DNA of 64,000 nt from Sarcophilus harrisii. Lineage: Eukaryota; Chordata; Mammalia; Dasyuromorphia; Dasyuridae. The notes under the pieces are model-generated. The model was not told the origin of the DNA and did not search any database. It saw only the letters and a program-made list of their open reading frames with translations. The translations under genes and the position numbers were made by a program. Positions within the stretch are counted from its first letter, which is position 1, and each line of letters starts with the position of its first letter. Positions 34,350 through 45,582 of the stretch are shown here, one piece after another. The stretch is from contig NC_045426.1 in the NCBI RefSeq assembly GCF_902635505.1, positions 565,031,818-565,095,817 on the forward strand, given 5' to 3'.

Positions 34350-34470
34350 TGATCTCTTCCCATCTCTTTATTTTATTGATGAGGAAAGTGAGGTCTAGAA
34401 AATGTTAAGTGACTAACTCAAAGTCATGTAACTAGTAAGTACCAAGGTTGGAACTAGAAACCAGGAGGGA
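34350..34470 (-). mobile_element. MIR fragment
   Basis: 'ttattgatgaggaaagtgag' and 'tcatgtaactagtaagtacc' match the antisense MIR core. Confidence 0.7.
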
Positions 34471-34474
34471 TATT

Positions 34475-35170
34475 TGCTCAGATAGATTAAATGAAATATC
34501 TTCTACAAATGTCTTCAACTCTGGTGTTCTATTATTCTATGATTTTTGTCTATGGATTGAATTTTTCCTAAAATACTTGTTTTCACAGTTGACAAATTTC
34601 TTCTCAGGCTCCTTATTTCAACTTTTGAATACATGCTGGGTGCTTTAATGAAGTAGTTTATTTCTAGGGAAGAGGAAAAAAGGCTATTAAAATTGTATTA
34701 CTAATCTATCCCTTCATATGTTTTTGAAAATGATAAGTATCACTATCTGGAAAAAAAACAAAACAAAACAATAGCAACCATAGCTTAGAAGAAATGGGCA
34801 ATGAAGTGATAAAAAGAATTGTAGGACTTTAGCATTAATATGATCTTTTTAGTTAAGCTTTTTTAAAAAATTCATTTGTTTTTGCCATCAAGGACTAAGA
34901 GTGTAAAATCTACTGGGCCTACTAAGCTATCATTGTCTCTAGGTACACAAAAAATGCATACATGTGGTCCAAGGAGCCACTATGCAGGAGAATTTGATAT
35001 GTATGAATAAATGTTGCACCTTTGAGAGTAGAAACTTATAGTTTCTACCAGGTAAAGGAAAAACTTTTTTAGTACATTGTACATCCCAAGAGACTTGGAG
35101 GTAATAATCTTCACATATGTCATATCTTCAGTTAGGCTGTGTTATTTATTCATTGGCTAAAGAGAAATAT
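34475..35170. other. Unassigned intergenic sequence
   Basis: No repeat or gene is recognised. Confidence 0.4.
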
Positions 35171-35173
35171 CAG

Positions 35174-35313
35174 GGCCAGCTAGGTGGCTCAGTGAATAGA
35201 GCACCAGCCCTGAAGTCAGGAGGATCTGAGTTCAAATGTGACCTCAGACACTTAACTCTTCCTGGCTGGGTGACCCTGGGCAAGTCACTTAACCCCATTG
35301 CCTTAAAAAAAAG
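35174..35313 (+). mobile_element. Short marsupial SINE, well preserved
   Basis: 'gggccagctaggtggctcag' to 'cttaaccccattgcctt' plus A8. It is close to consensus, so relatively young. No clear target-site duplication was read. Confidence 0.95.
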
Positions 35314-35429
35314 TCTATAGATCTAACCCTAAAATTCTACAGTAATTTGTCAGGAAAAGGAAATAAAAACAGAGATATAAAGTGTCTGCAAAGGTGTGGA
35401 GCATAGATGGATAATTAAGTATCAATTCT

Positions 35430-35535
35430 CAGAGTCAGAAAGGTACCTGTATCCAAATCCAGCATTTGACACTTACTCTGTGTCCGTAGGAAAGTGGCTT
35501 AATCTCTATATACCTCAGATTCATCTCTGTAAGTT
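35430..35535 (+). mobile_element. MIR fragment
   Basis: 'ccaaatccagcatttgacac', 'ttactctgtgtccgtaggaa' and 'atacctcagattcatctctg' are in sense order. Confidence 0.65.
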
Positions 35536-35559
35536 ATCTACTAAGTCATTTTTAAAAAT

Positions 35560-35820
35560 TATTTCTTAATAAAGCTTTTTATTTTTCAAAACACATGCAC
35601 AGATAATTTGACAATATTGACACTTGCATAGCCTTGTGTTTCAGATTTTCTCCTCTTTCCCCTTATCCCCTTCCCTAGATGGCAAGCAATCCAATATATG
35701 TTAAGCATGTTAAAATATATGTTAAATCCAATATGTATAAAGATATTTATACAATTCTCTTGCTGCACAAAAAAGATTCCAGACCCAACACTCTACCCAC
35801 TGTACCACCTAGCTGCACTT
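35560..35820 (-). mobile_element. L1 LINE 3' end, antisense, plus a SINE head scrap
   Basis: 'ttcttaataaagctttttat', 'acacatgcacagataatttg' and 'ccctagatggcaagcaatcc' are L1. At 35775-35818 'ccactgtaccacctagctgc' is the antisense head of a Mar1-type SINE. Confidence 0.82.
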
Positions 35821-35821
35821 A

Positions 35822-36160
35822 GCAAGATTTAGAGAAACATTTGACAAAGTCCCTCATGTTTTCCCCCTTGAAAAACTATAAAAATTTGGTCAAATAAAAC
35901 CATCAGTATTACTACAACACATCAAGGTTAAAGACTTCATCTTTTTATTCTGTTAATAATCAAAACACTGCAAGAAAGGTGGGAAGTGCACTTTTGTAAG
36001 AAGGCAATTTGTTGGAAAGCTTCCAATGTGTCAAAACAAAATTAGGATGAGAACTGGATCTGTGATTTCTTTGGCTCAGGGAACTCCCAGATGAAGAAGC
36101 TTCTTTTACCAATGCAAGTCAGCACCTTTTCTACAAGTTTTAGAATTTTTTACAGTAATG
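35822..36160. other. Unassigned intergenic sequence
   Basis: Nothing recognised. Confidence 0.4.
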
Positions 36161-36164
36161 TCGA

Positions 36165-36378
36165 ACATGGATCAGTAAGCCAAATGCAACCTGTAAGAAT
36201 CTAGAGCAAAGCAGAACCAGATTAAAATTTTATTGGAAAATATTTTTTTAAATAAATTAAAAACATAATGGAAGACAGATAATGTTAAGAGGTTTTCTAA
36301 GTCAATATTCATGCCAAAGAAATCCTTATGCATGGTTTGGTAGCCCCCATTTTTATTTGAGTTTGACACCAATGACAG
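36165..36378. mobile_element. MITE with gtgtcaaactc-type ends
   Basis: 'cagattaaaattttattgga', 'ggttttctaagtcaatattc' and 'atttgagtttgacacca' match the 34080-34345 copy. The right inverted end gagtttgacacc is well kept. Confidence 0.7.
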
Positions 36379-36497
36379 AATAGTGAGAGGCTATTGACTT
36401 GCCCAAGATAATAGTGTTGGTAAGGCATCAGGAATGGGACTTGAATCATATAACCGTATTCCTTGGCCAGCTCACTATGCCATATTGTCTCCATCAA
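36379..36497 (-). mobile_element. MIR fragment
   Basis: 'attgacttgcccaagataat' and 'gggacttgaatcatataacc' are antisense. Confidence 0.6.
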
Positions 36498-36683
36498 CAT
36501 AAAATGTTTCAGTAAATTGTTTTTTTTTAAAAATATGATTTAAAAAATAAAAATAAAATGCATATTGACAAACTAGCGATTATTCAGAGATAAGCAACCA
36601 GCATCATGAGAGAACTCAAAATTATTATTTGTAAGGGAAAGTTAAAGGAGCTGGTATGAGTCAGCTTAGAAAATAAGACTCAT

Positions 36684-38245
36684 GGCTAAGAAATAGATTA
36701 GTTGATCAGTGGAACAGGTTAGATTCACAAGACAGAATAGTCAACTATAGCAATTTAGTGTTTGACAAACCCAAAGATCCTAACTTTTGGGATAAGAATT
36801 CATTATTTGACAAAAACTGCTGGGATAACTGGAAATTAGTATGGCAGAAATTAGGCATGGACCCACACTTAACACCGTATACCAAGATAAGATCAAAATG
36901 GGTCCATGATTTAGACATAAAGAACGAGATTATAAACAAATTGGAGGAACATAGGATAGTTTATCTCTCAGACTTGTGGAAGAGGAAGAAATTTGTGACT
37001 AAAGACGAACTAGAGACCATTATTGATCACAAAATAGAAAATTTTGATTACATCAAATTAAAAAGCTTCTGTACAAACAAAACTAATGTAAACAAGATTA
37101 GAAGGGAAGCAACAAACTGGGAAAACATCTTCACAGTTAAAGGTTCTGATAAAGGCCTCATTTCCAAAATATATAGAGAACTGACTCTAATTTATAAGAA
37201 ACCAAGCCATTCTCCAATTGATAAATGGTCAAAGGATATGAACAGACAATTTTCAGATGATGAAATTGAAATCATTACCACTCATATGAAAGAGTGTTCC
37301 AAATCATTATTAATCAGAGAAATGGAAATTAAGACAACTCTGAGATACCACTACACACCTGTCAGATTGGCTAAGATGACAGGAAAAAATAATGATGATG
37401 TTGGAGGGGATGTGGGAAAACTGGGACACTGATACATTGTTGGTAGAGCTGTGAACGAATCCAACCATTCTGGAGAGCAATCTGGAATTATGCCCAAAAA
37501 GTTATCAAACTGTGCATACCCTTTGATCCAGCAGTGTTACTACTGGGCTTATATCCCAAAGTGATACTAAAGAAGGGAAAGGGACCTGTATGTGCCAAAA
37601 TGTTTGTAGCAGCCCTGTTTGTAGTGGCTAGAAGCTGGAAACTGAGTGGCTGCCCATCAATTGGAGAATGGTTGGGTAAATTGTGGTATATGAATGTTAT
37701 GGAATATTATTGTTCTGTAAGAAATGACCAGCAAGATGAATACAGAGAATCTTGGAGAGAATTACATGAACTGATGCTAAGTGAAATGAGCAGAACCAAG
37801 AGATCATTATATACGTCAACAACGATACTGTATGAAGATGTAATCTGATGGAAGCGGATTTCTTTGACAAAGAGACCTAATTCAGTTTCAATTGATCAAT
37901 GATGGACAGAAGCAGCTACACCCAAAGAAAAAAAAAACCACTGGGAAATGAATGTAAACTGTTTGCATTTTTGTTTTTCTTCCTGGGTTACTTCTACCTT
38001 CTGAATCCAATTCTCCCTGTGCAACAAGAAAACTGTTTGGATCTGCACACATACATTGTATCTAGGATATACTAGGACATATTCAACATATATAGGACTG
38101 CTTGCCATCTAGGGGAGGGGGTGGAGGGTGGGAGGGAAAAATCGGAACAGAAGTGAGTGCAAGGGATAATGTTGTAAAAAAAAATTACCCTGGCATGGAT
38201 TCTGTCAATAAAAAGTTACTATAATAAAAAATAAAAATAAAAAAA
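36684..38245 (+). mobile_element. L1 LINE, 5'-truncated, best-preserved copy in the window
   Basis: It starts in the ORF2 connector ('gattagttgatcagtggaac', i.e. LIDQWNRL). An open frame of 224 codons (36758-37432) carries FDKPKDPNFWDKN, WVHDLDIKNEI, SDKGLISKIYREL, DKWSKDMNRQFSDDEIE and LRYHYTPVRLAKM. It ends at a TGA where relatives have Trp, then continues in frame before a shift near 37497. A second frame (37534-37848) encodes FDPAVLLLGLYPK, GCPSIGEWL and LMLSEMSRTKRSLYTS. The 3' UTR ends 'tctgtcaataaaaagttact' plus an A-rich tail. It has no endonuclease or RT catalytic part, so it cannot move by itself. Confidence 0.93.
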
Positions 38246-38307
38246 ATTAAAAAAAAGAAAAGACTCAGTATAATCATTATCTTTAAATATTATCTCATGA
38301 ATCATAA

Positions 38308-38884
38308 ATGAGGAAAGGATCCACATGTGCAAAAAATGTTTGTAGAAGTCCATTTTGTAGTGGCAAGGAACTGGAAATTAAATGAATGCTCAACAGTTGG
38401 ATAATGGCTAAATAAGTAATGATATATGAAAGTAATGAAATAGTATTATTTTATAGGAAATTATGAGCAGGCTGATTTCAGAAAAGCCTGGAAAAATTTG
38501 TGCTGAATGAAGTGAGAAGAACCAAGAACATTGTGCATAGTAACAACAAGATTATGTGATGATCTACTATAATGGACTTGATTTTTTTCAAAAATGAGGT
38601 GATTCAAGATAGTTTCAATGGACTTGGGAAAAAGGGTGCCATCTGTATCCAGAGAACTATAGGGACTGAGTTTTGATCAAAGCATGATATTTTCACTTTT
38701 GTTATTGTTGTTTGTTTGGGTTTTTTTTTTTTTTCTTTCTCATGGTTTTTTTTACTTTGATCTGATTTTTCTTACACAGCATGATGAATATGTAAATATT
38801 TTTAGAAGAACTGAACAATTTAACCCATAACAGATAGTAAGCAAGAGGGGAGGAAGAAAAGGAGAAAATTTTTGAATGTTGATT
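38308..38884 (+). mobile_element. L1 LINE 3' end, left part of an interrupted copy
   Basis: 'ggatccacatgtgcaaaaaa', 'ggaactggaaattaaatgaa', 'gtgctgaatgaagtgagaag', 'gatctgatttttcttacaca' and 'ggaagaaaaggagaaaattt' follow. Its last ~65 bases are found at 39408-39475, beyond an antisense L1 that landed in it. Confidence 0.85.
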
Positions 38885-39407
38885 CCCATTATTTTATTTT
38901 TTTCTAGTAAATTTATTTATTTTCAATGCACATTACTTTATGGATCATGTTGAGAAAGAAAAGTCAAAGCAAAAGGGAAAAACTGTGGGAGATATTAAAA
39001 AAAAATAAAAATATATAGTATGTGGTGACTTACATTCAGTCTCCTTAGTTCTGTGGATGTAGATGTCATTTTTCTGTCCAAAGTCTATTGGGATTGCTTT
39101 GGCTCACTGAACCACTGAGAAGAACCAAGTCTTCCATAGTTGATCATCACACATTCTTGCTATAATTGTATACAATGTATTCCCAGTTCTGCATCTTTCA
39201 TTCAGCATCAGTTCATGTAAATCTTTTCAGGCCTTTTTAAAAACATCTTGTTCATCATTTTTTGTGGAACAATAATATTCCATTATATTCATATATATCA
39301 CAACTTGTTCACTCATTCCCCAACCGATGCGCATTTATTCATTTTCCAGTTCTTTGCTACCACAAAAAAAAAAGAGCTGCTACAAACATTTATGCCCATG
39401 TGGATCC
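38885..39407 (-). mobile_element. L1 LINE inserted in another L1
   Basis: 'tgcacattactttatggatc', 'catgttgagaaagaaaagtc', 'ctgtccaaagtctattggga', 'cattcagcatcagttcatgt' and 'cattccccaaccgatgcgca' are antisense L1 3' UTR and ORF2 end. It is bracketed by the two parts of the sense L1. Confidence 0.87.
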
Positions 39408-39475
39408 AAAAGTGAATGTTTAAAACTGTCTTCGTGTATTTGGAAAGATAAAATACTCCTGAAAAATAAATAAAT
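39408..39475 (+). mobile_element. L1 3' tail, right part of the interrupted copy
   Basis: 'aaaagtgaatgtttaaaact' and 'gtatttggaaagataaaata' then AAATA repeats. This is the expected continuation of 38308-38884. Confidence 0.78.
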
Positions 39476-39804
39476 AAATATTATCACATGGTCAATTGTC
39501 ATGTGGAAGAAGATATAGTTAATTGTTCTATAGGATATATGTAGGATGGATAAATGAGTGTTACAACTAGTTTTCATTTAGTTTAGTATAACCAAGCATT
39601 AGTATATTAGTATAACCAAAACATTAAAAATATCCAATAATGTAGTAAGATCCCTTGCAAGATAATAGAACTGTGGCAGTGGGAAGCATTCAAGAAGTAT
39701 CTGATTCAACAGGGAAACACAAGAAGAAGGGGAGAATGAAGCAAAAAGTAAAGTAAATTAAGGGAAGAATTAGTCCCAAACAAAACAAACTCTAAGGACT
39801 AACA

Positions 39805-40370
39805 GTATAAAAATACTTACAGCTTTTTAGAGTAGCAAAGAATTGGAAACTGTGGAATTACCCATCAAATGAGTAATGGCTAAAAAAAAATAATAATAAT
39901 ATATGAATGTGATGAAATACTATTGAGCTATAAAAAAAAATTAGGAAGGGAATGGCTTCAGAAAAACCTGGGAAGACTTGGATGAACTAATATGGAGTGA
40001 AGGAGGCATAACCAGGAAAACAATTTATAAAATGACAACAATTTTATAAAAACAAACAACTTTGAAAGACTTAAGAACTCTGGTCACAGTAATGACGAAT
40101 CAACATTTCAGAGGATTCATGAAGAAATGTGCTACCCACCTCTGGATAAAGACAATGGACTTAGAATCTAAATTAAATACTTTCTTTTTTTTTTTTTTTG
40201 GGGGGGGGTGTTAATGCATAGACATGTGGAAATTTTCCCTCAACTGTATATGTTTATAAGACAGGTTTTGTTTTTCTTAATGTATCAAGTGGAAAGGTGC
40301 GGAGAGGGGGGGAAGGGGAGGAAGATAGCAGCTTTTTACTCATTGGAAAACAGAAATTTTAAAAATTAGA
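39805..40370 (+). mobile_element. L1 LINE 3' end, older subfamily
   Basis: 'agcaaagaattggaaactgt', 'gaaatactattgagctataa', 'cctgggaagacttggatgaa', 'gacttagaatctaaattaaa' and a T17-G10 run at 40186-40209 follow. It has many small indels. Confidence 0.78.
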
Positions 40371-40374
40371 TATT

Positions 40375-40535
40375 TAAAAGTCTAGATTAGAATATAATTG
40401 GGAAATATTTAACAAAATAAATAGAAATACATAGAATATAGATGATTTATTCAGCCTTCCAGAATCCTTTATATAAATTTAATGGCCCCTTTCTGTCCCT
40501 ATGAGAAGATTAGTCTGACAAACCATTGGTTAGAT
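40375..40535. mobile_element. MITE fragment, third copy of the gtgtcaaactc family
   Basis: 'tctagattagaatataattg', 'ggaaatatttaacaaaataa' and 'ttagtctgacaaacc' resemble 34080-34345. It is truncated. Confidence 0.55.
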
Positions 40536-40539
40536 CTGA

Positions 40540-40908
40540 AAGAGAATTTACAAAGTATTAGGAAAGAGTCTGCACAAGGTGATTTCTAAAATCATATGAC
40601 TCTATCCAATTAAATGCAATATATATATGAAAATAAAGTATTTTCCTTTAAGATTTTTGTAGAATTATAGCCCTTTCCCCTGGAGTTGTTTTTTCTTGTA
40701 TTTCTATTTTGTTCTAAATATAATTACTTTATGCTATGATATCATTAATATCCCCTCTTCCCTAGTTTTTTCCTCCTATCATTTGTAAGAATAATTAAGT
40801 GTAATTATCTTACCAGCTCATTGTCTTAATGAGTAATGTCCTGGGAATGTTGCCATTTTGATGAAGAAAATAAAATAACAGAAAATAATTCAAGAAGAAA
40901 AGTCCTTT
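40540..40908. other. Unassigned intergenic sequence
   Basis: Nothing recognised. Confidence 0.4.
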
Positions 40909-40911
40909 TAA

Positions 40912-41062
40912 GACTATGATGTTTTATACTGGGTTATTTGACATCTAGGGGAGGGGGATTAGGGGGAGGAGAGAAAAACTTGGAACACAAGGTTTTGCAA
41001 AAGTGAATGTTGAAAAATTATCCATACATATGTTTTTAAAATATAAAGCTTTAACAAAAAGA
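40912..41062 (+). mobile_element. L1 3' UTR fragment
   Basis: 'tacatctaggggagggggat'-like text (gacatctaggggaggggg), then 'aacacaaggttttgcaaaag', 'gaaaaattatccatacatat' and 'aaaatataaagctttaac'. Confidence 0.8.
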
Positions 41063-41065
41063 TTT

Positions 41066-41498
41066 AAAAAGACTGTGGTGTTTTTAAGACACATGAACTG
41101 AAGGCTAAATATTTTCTTTAAATAAATGAAATATTTAAATTTTTTGTTTTTTAGTATTGTATGTTTTTTTTAAGTGGTATCTAAATTTTATAGGAATTCC
41201 TTAAAAACAAAAGGTATTATTTTTCTAAATGGAAAGAGTAAATGATGAGTTGATATGAGATTATTAGAGAAAAAAAAGGTTATTGGGGCAGTTGTTTAAA
41301 AGGGAAGATTGTTCCTCACTACCTATGTCTCCAAGTTGTTTAATAATCTTATCTGTGGCTTGAATTGATGGCATAAACAAAGCATGTTTAGCAGAATTAC
41401 AGATGACAACAACTCTGGGAGGAATAGTTGCCCCGTAATAATCAATATTCAAGAAGTTCTTGGCAGGTTAGAGCATATAGTTGAATCTACTAAGATTA
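41066..41498. other. Unassigned intergenic sequence
   Basis: Nothing recognised. Confidence 0.4.
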
Positions 41499-41502
41499 AG
41501 TT

Positions 41503-41930
41503 ATTTTTTTAAAAAAAAAATTTTATTAAAGCTTTTTATTTTCAAAACATATGCATGGATAATTTTCAATATTCGTGGTTGCAAAAACTTGTGTTCCAAA
41601 ATTTTTTCCCTCCTCTTCCCCACTTCCTCCTCTAGACAGCAAGTAATCCAAAAATATGTTAAAAACACGTGCAATTCTTCTAAACATATTTACACAAACT
41701 TCATTCTACACAAAAAAAATCAGATCAAAAAGAAAAAAAATGAGAAAGAAAACAAAATGGAAGCAAAAACAACAAAAAGAGTGAAAATGCTATGTTGTGA
41801 TTCACATTCAGTTCCCACAGTCCTCTCTCTGGATACAGATGGCTCTCTTCACCACAAGAACATTGGAATTGTCCCAAATAATCTCACTATTGAAAAGAGA
41901 CACATCCCATCAGAATTGATCATAAGATTA
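41503..41930 (-). mobile_element. L1 LINE 3' end, antisense
   Basis: 'attaaagctttttattttca', 'aaaacatatgcatggataat', 'ctctagacagcaagtaatcc', 'ctggatacagatggctctct' and 'cattggaattgtcccaaata' follow. The 151-codon plus-strand frame across it is antisense L1 and not a gene. Confidence 0.9.
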
Positions 41931-42529
41931 AATTAAAAAAAAATAAATGTAAAGTCTTTCCCTGGGGCTCAAAAATTCAATTTCATGAGCAAAAGATGGA
42001 TGAAGCAGTTTTTTCTAAAAAGCCTGACCATTTTAGTGACAAAAAGTCAGGCTTGACTGAACAATAGAAACAAACAATATAAGAAGTCAACGGGATGATG
42101 TGACATGAAAAAAAATTAATGTGAATTTGAATTTCATTAAAAGGAGCATAAATTCTGGGAATAAAGAGATTATATTTCCTCTGTACTCTGCCCTGCTCAG
42201 ACCACATCTAAATTACGGTACTCTTGGCAAGATACCATAGTTTATTTAAAAAAAAATTTTAAAAGGGGATAAGGGGGGATCTAAAGAAAGCATCCAAAGA
42301 AAGGCAGCTAGAACAGTGAGATGCCTTGAGTCTAGTCCATACCTTATTAGGATGAGTTAAAGACTCAGGAAATGTTTAGTTTGGAAAAGAGAAAACCATC
42401 TTTGTATATTGGAAATGTTACCTGAAAGAGGGATTGGGCTTCTATTTGACTCTAAAAGCTAGAACCAGGAGCAATGGATGGGAAGATACAGATAATGAAC
42501 TTGGGGTTAATGTCAAGAAAAAAACTTCC

Positions 42530-42600
42530 TCTGTGTAACACTGGACAAGTCACAACCCCAACTGCCTTGACCCCCTCCAAAAAAAAACAAAAACCAACAG
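42530..42600 (+). mobile_element. SINE 3' end in the CR1/L3 copy
   Basis: 'ctgtgtaacactggacaagt', 'cacaaccccaactgccttga' and an A-rich tail. Only the 3' half is present. Confidence 0.7.
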
Positions 42601-42705
42601 TCATCTTTCTGACAATTTGAGCTGCTTTTAAGTAACATGACCTTCTTTAAGATGGGGTAGTTTCCCTGTTTTTTGGACATCTTCAAGAAGAAGCTATATG
42701 AGTGA

Positions 42706-42942
42706 TATTATTGTTCAGTCATTCCAGTCATGTCCAACTCCATTTAGAGTTTTGTTGGCAGAAATACAGGAATGATTTGCCACTTCTTTCTCCAGTTCAT
42801 TTTACAGATGAGGAAACTGAGGTAAACAGGATTCAGTGATTTGCTCAGGGTCACCCAGTTCGGCCAGATATGAATGCTGGAAGATGAATCTTCCTGACTC
42901 CAAGCCCAGCACTCTATCCACTCTGCTACCTAACTGTCATAG
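42706..42942 (-). mobile_element. Mar1 SINE with RTE/BovB-like tail, full length
   Basis: 'tattgttcagtcattccagt', 'catgtccaactccatttaga', 'gtgatttgctcagggtcacc' and 'ccagcactctatccactctg' follow. It lies inside the CR1/L3 element. Confidence 0.92.
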
Positions 42943-43072
42943 TTGAATATTTGACTGGTGTAATATCATGGGAATTTCTTTCTAATACAAGGGTTGAACT
43001 AGATGGCTACTAAGATTCCTTCCAACTTTGGAATTTTGTGATTCTGTCAAGTCATTGGTTATGAATCATATC

Positions 43073-43187
43073 AAGGAGACATCTAGGTGGTGTAGTGGAT
43101 AGAGCACCAGCCCTGAGTTCAAATCTAATCTTAGACACCACTTCCTAGCTTTGTGACCCCAATTGCTTCAGAAAGAAAAAAAAAAAG
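43073..43187 (+). mobile_element. Short marsupial SINE, internally shortened
   Basis: 'catctaggtggtgtagtgga' to 'ccccaattgcttcag' plus an A-rich tail. Two short stretches of the consensus are missing. Confidence 0.9.
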
Positions 43188-43437
43188 ACTTATACCAAGT
43201 TTTCTAGAACTAGTCAAATATCCAACAACAACAACAAAAAAAAAAAATCCTTACCAAAATCACATTAACTCTTAAAGGTAGCTTTTTCTAATTATCAGTT
43301 ATATATTTATTAAGCAAGTAGATGAAAAGAGACAAAATAGTACAGAATTAGGGTACTAATCCTGTGGTTAAGAACTAAAAATATTACTTTGAGGCAAGGA
43401 TTTATTTGGATGCTTTAATGATCACCTCTGTCATTCT

Positions 43438-43675
43438 GTGCCATTAGGTGACCCAGTAGATAAAGCATTGTACCTGGAATCAGGAAGCCCTGAGTTCAAA
43501 TCAGCTGTCAGACACTTAATAGCTGTGTAACTCTGGGCAAGTCATTTAAGCTCTTACCTTCAAAATCCTTATTTTAAAATGGGGATAAATAATAAAATTT
43601 AGGATTATTGTAACAATAAAATGAAAGTGCTTTCTGAATGTTAAAGCATATATAAATGCTACTTATTATCATACA
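43438..43675 (+). mobile_element. Mar1/MIR-type SINE, near full length
   Basis: 'gccattaggtgacccagtag', 'attgtacctggaatcaggaa', 'gctgtgtaactctgggcaag' and 'agcatatataaatgctactt' follow. Confidence 0.9.
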
Positions 43676-43859
43676 TTGTATAATAAGAGTTCTGACATAA
43701 CCACTTGTATATTTGAACTTTTGAGATAATTAACTATTACAGGATTTTGAACTCACCTTTGTCCCACAGAGTTATGTAAATTCATGAATAAATCTTGAAA
43801 TGAAAAGCTGAATGGACAATCTGGATTGGATTTTTTTAAAAATTTATTCATAGTTCCAA

Positions 43860-44035
43860 GAATTATTTTAAGGGAGGCAATAAGCATTCATATTATTATT
43901 ATTCCCCTTTTACAGTTGAAGAAATTGAGATAGAGAGCTTAAGTGTATTTCCCAGGGTCATACAGAAAAGAAGTGTGTACATTTAGTTAAATTTGAATTG
44001 ATATCAATCCCAGCATTCTAACCACTACCTTGTAT
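43860..44035 (-). mobile_element. MIR fragment
   Basis: 'tattattattccccttttac', 'agttgaagaaattgagatag' and 'ttcccagggtcatacagaaa' are antisense. Confidence 0.72.
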
Positions 44036-44039
44036 AGCG

Positions 44040-45100
44040 ACCTTTAATAAAGATGCTGTGAAAAGAAACAGTGTCCAAACACTTGGACAGTGTTAAAGGA
44101 ATCAGCTTTTTCAGGGAATACTTACTCTGAAAATAAAGGTGGGAGCAAAGGGAGAGGTGCCTTTTAAAGATGCAAGGAAGATACTACAGATTATGTTCAT
44201 GTGTTCTCAGGATCCTGTGCCATATGCTAGTTTAAGACAAATCAAAAATGTGTGACTCTTTAGTTCTCAAAGTCCATTTAAGTCCAAGAAAATATTGCTA
44301 GAAAAAGCTCTTTTCTGTTTCAGGTATAAATTAATAGCTTTTAAAAATACTATTTTGTTAAAACCACAAAAGCATATGGTACATTATACCATGTGAAGAT
44401 TTTAGATGTTTGATTAACTTGAAATATTTTTTAGTATCTTTCTAATTAATAATAACCAGTGTGGCTTAAAACACGCACTATAAGTAAAAAATTGTCCCAG
44501 ATCATGAAAAAAGAAATAAATCATTATTGCACATGAGTAGGGCTAGAGAGTTAATGACTGAAAAAGGGAGAGCTAAAACTTGTGGTTTTCTATTGAAAAC
44601 CAGGATAGCTATTGTGAATCCATGTTAAGAAATATTCTGCTTTGCCTGAAGTGCTCATATGCAGGGAACAAAGAGTCACATGTTTCTGATTTGTCTCAAA
44701 CCAGCACAAGTAGGACATGAGCTCCTGAGAACACATGAGCATGAGCTGTGTTGTACAATTCTTGTATCTTTAAAAGACCTTCCCCCCTCGGCAGATTATT
44801 CACTGCAAAAAGATGGTTCCCTTGGGAATATCTAGATGCTAGTCACTTGGGAAAAGGAGGAGGAAAAGGGAAAGGCTGATTCCACCTTGATTAACTCCAA
44901 TCAAATATAATTTAGAACCAAGGAGAACAAGATTTATGAATAACTGTGCTGCAGCTCTCTATACTATCCATTTACTGAAAAAGTCTATCTTCTTCAAGGT
45001 TGTCATATACAGTCATGATTTCTAGCTTCCAGTTAAATGCAGAGAGAGGTGTAACCAGTGCTATGCTGATAAATGTTTAACCACCAACTAGCTCTAAAGG
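44040..45100. other. Repeat-poor intergenic stretch
   Basis: About 1.06 kb, the clearest stretch without recognisable transposons in the deep intergenic part. No coding frame above 60 codons. It is a candidate for single-copy, possibly regulatory DNA, but no defined site was seen. Confidence 0.45.
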
Positions 45101-45102
45101 AA

Positions 45103-45148
45103 AAACACACACACACACACATATATACACACACACACATACACACAT
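45103..45148. repeat. AC/AT microsatellite
   Basis: acacacacacacac, atatatacacac and acatacacacat blocks. Confidence 0.95.
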
Positions 45149-45284
45149 TTGTTAAATACAACCCCAAGGATATGTTTCTGAGGCAAATTTTTAAGATTAA
45201 TCTGCATTATTAACATTTCTCCAACATTTCCTGAGTCCACACAATGAACAAAACAATAAATAAAACTGATTTCCTACCCTCAGG

Positions 45285-45450
45285 TATTTAACTAGCTGTG
45301 TTTTCCTGACCTGTCACTTAAACATCTGACTGCTCCAACTGTAAACTGGGGATAATATTTCTTAGGACTCTTGTGAAGACCAAATGAGATATTTGTAAAG
45401 TACTTCTTGGCACATTCTAGGTGCTTAATAAATGCTTGTTTCCTTCCCTT
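45285..45450 (+). mobile_element. MIR/CORE-SINE 3' half
   Basis: 'taactagctgtgttttcctg', 'actgtaaactggggataata', 'gtgaagaccaaatgagatat' and 'ggtgcttaataaatgcttgt' follow. Confidence 0.78.
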
Positions 45451-45553
45451 CCTTAAATTTATGTCTTCTTGAACCAAGTACAAGATCCTACTACTGTACC
45501 ACCTTGCTTCTCACTGTTTGCCAAATACTGTAAAATGGAAGAGACATAATATT

Positions 45554-45582
45554 GGGGGCGGGGGGGGGGGGGGGGGACGGGG
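45554..45582 (+). repeat. Near-pure G run
   Basis: Twenty-nine bases that are all G except two C and one A, including an unbroken run of 17 G at 45560-45576. It may form G-quadruplex structures and is error-prone in sequencing. Confidence 0.95.

Larger units (their letters stand above)
42110..43065 (-). mobile_element. CR1/L3 LINE, antisense, interrupted twice
   Basis: 'ctgctcagaccacatctaaa', 'caaagaaaggcagctagaac', 'gtttagtttggaaaagagaa', 'gaaagagggattgggcttct' and 'gttgaactagatggctacta' run collinearly with antisense CR1/L3. A SINE end (42530-42600) and a Mar1 (42706-42942) sit inside it. Excluding them about 650 bases remain, the longest CR1/L3 copy here. Confidence 0.8.

Noticed and set aside
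36758-37432. A 224-codon open frame as a host gene.
   Set aside because: The protein is plainly L1 ORF2 C-terminal sequence, followed by an L1 3' UTR and A-rich tail.
41481-41936. A 151-codon plus-strand frame.
   Set aside because: It runs antisense through an L1 3' UTR; the lysine-rich text comes from A-rich L1 sequence.
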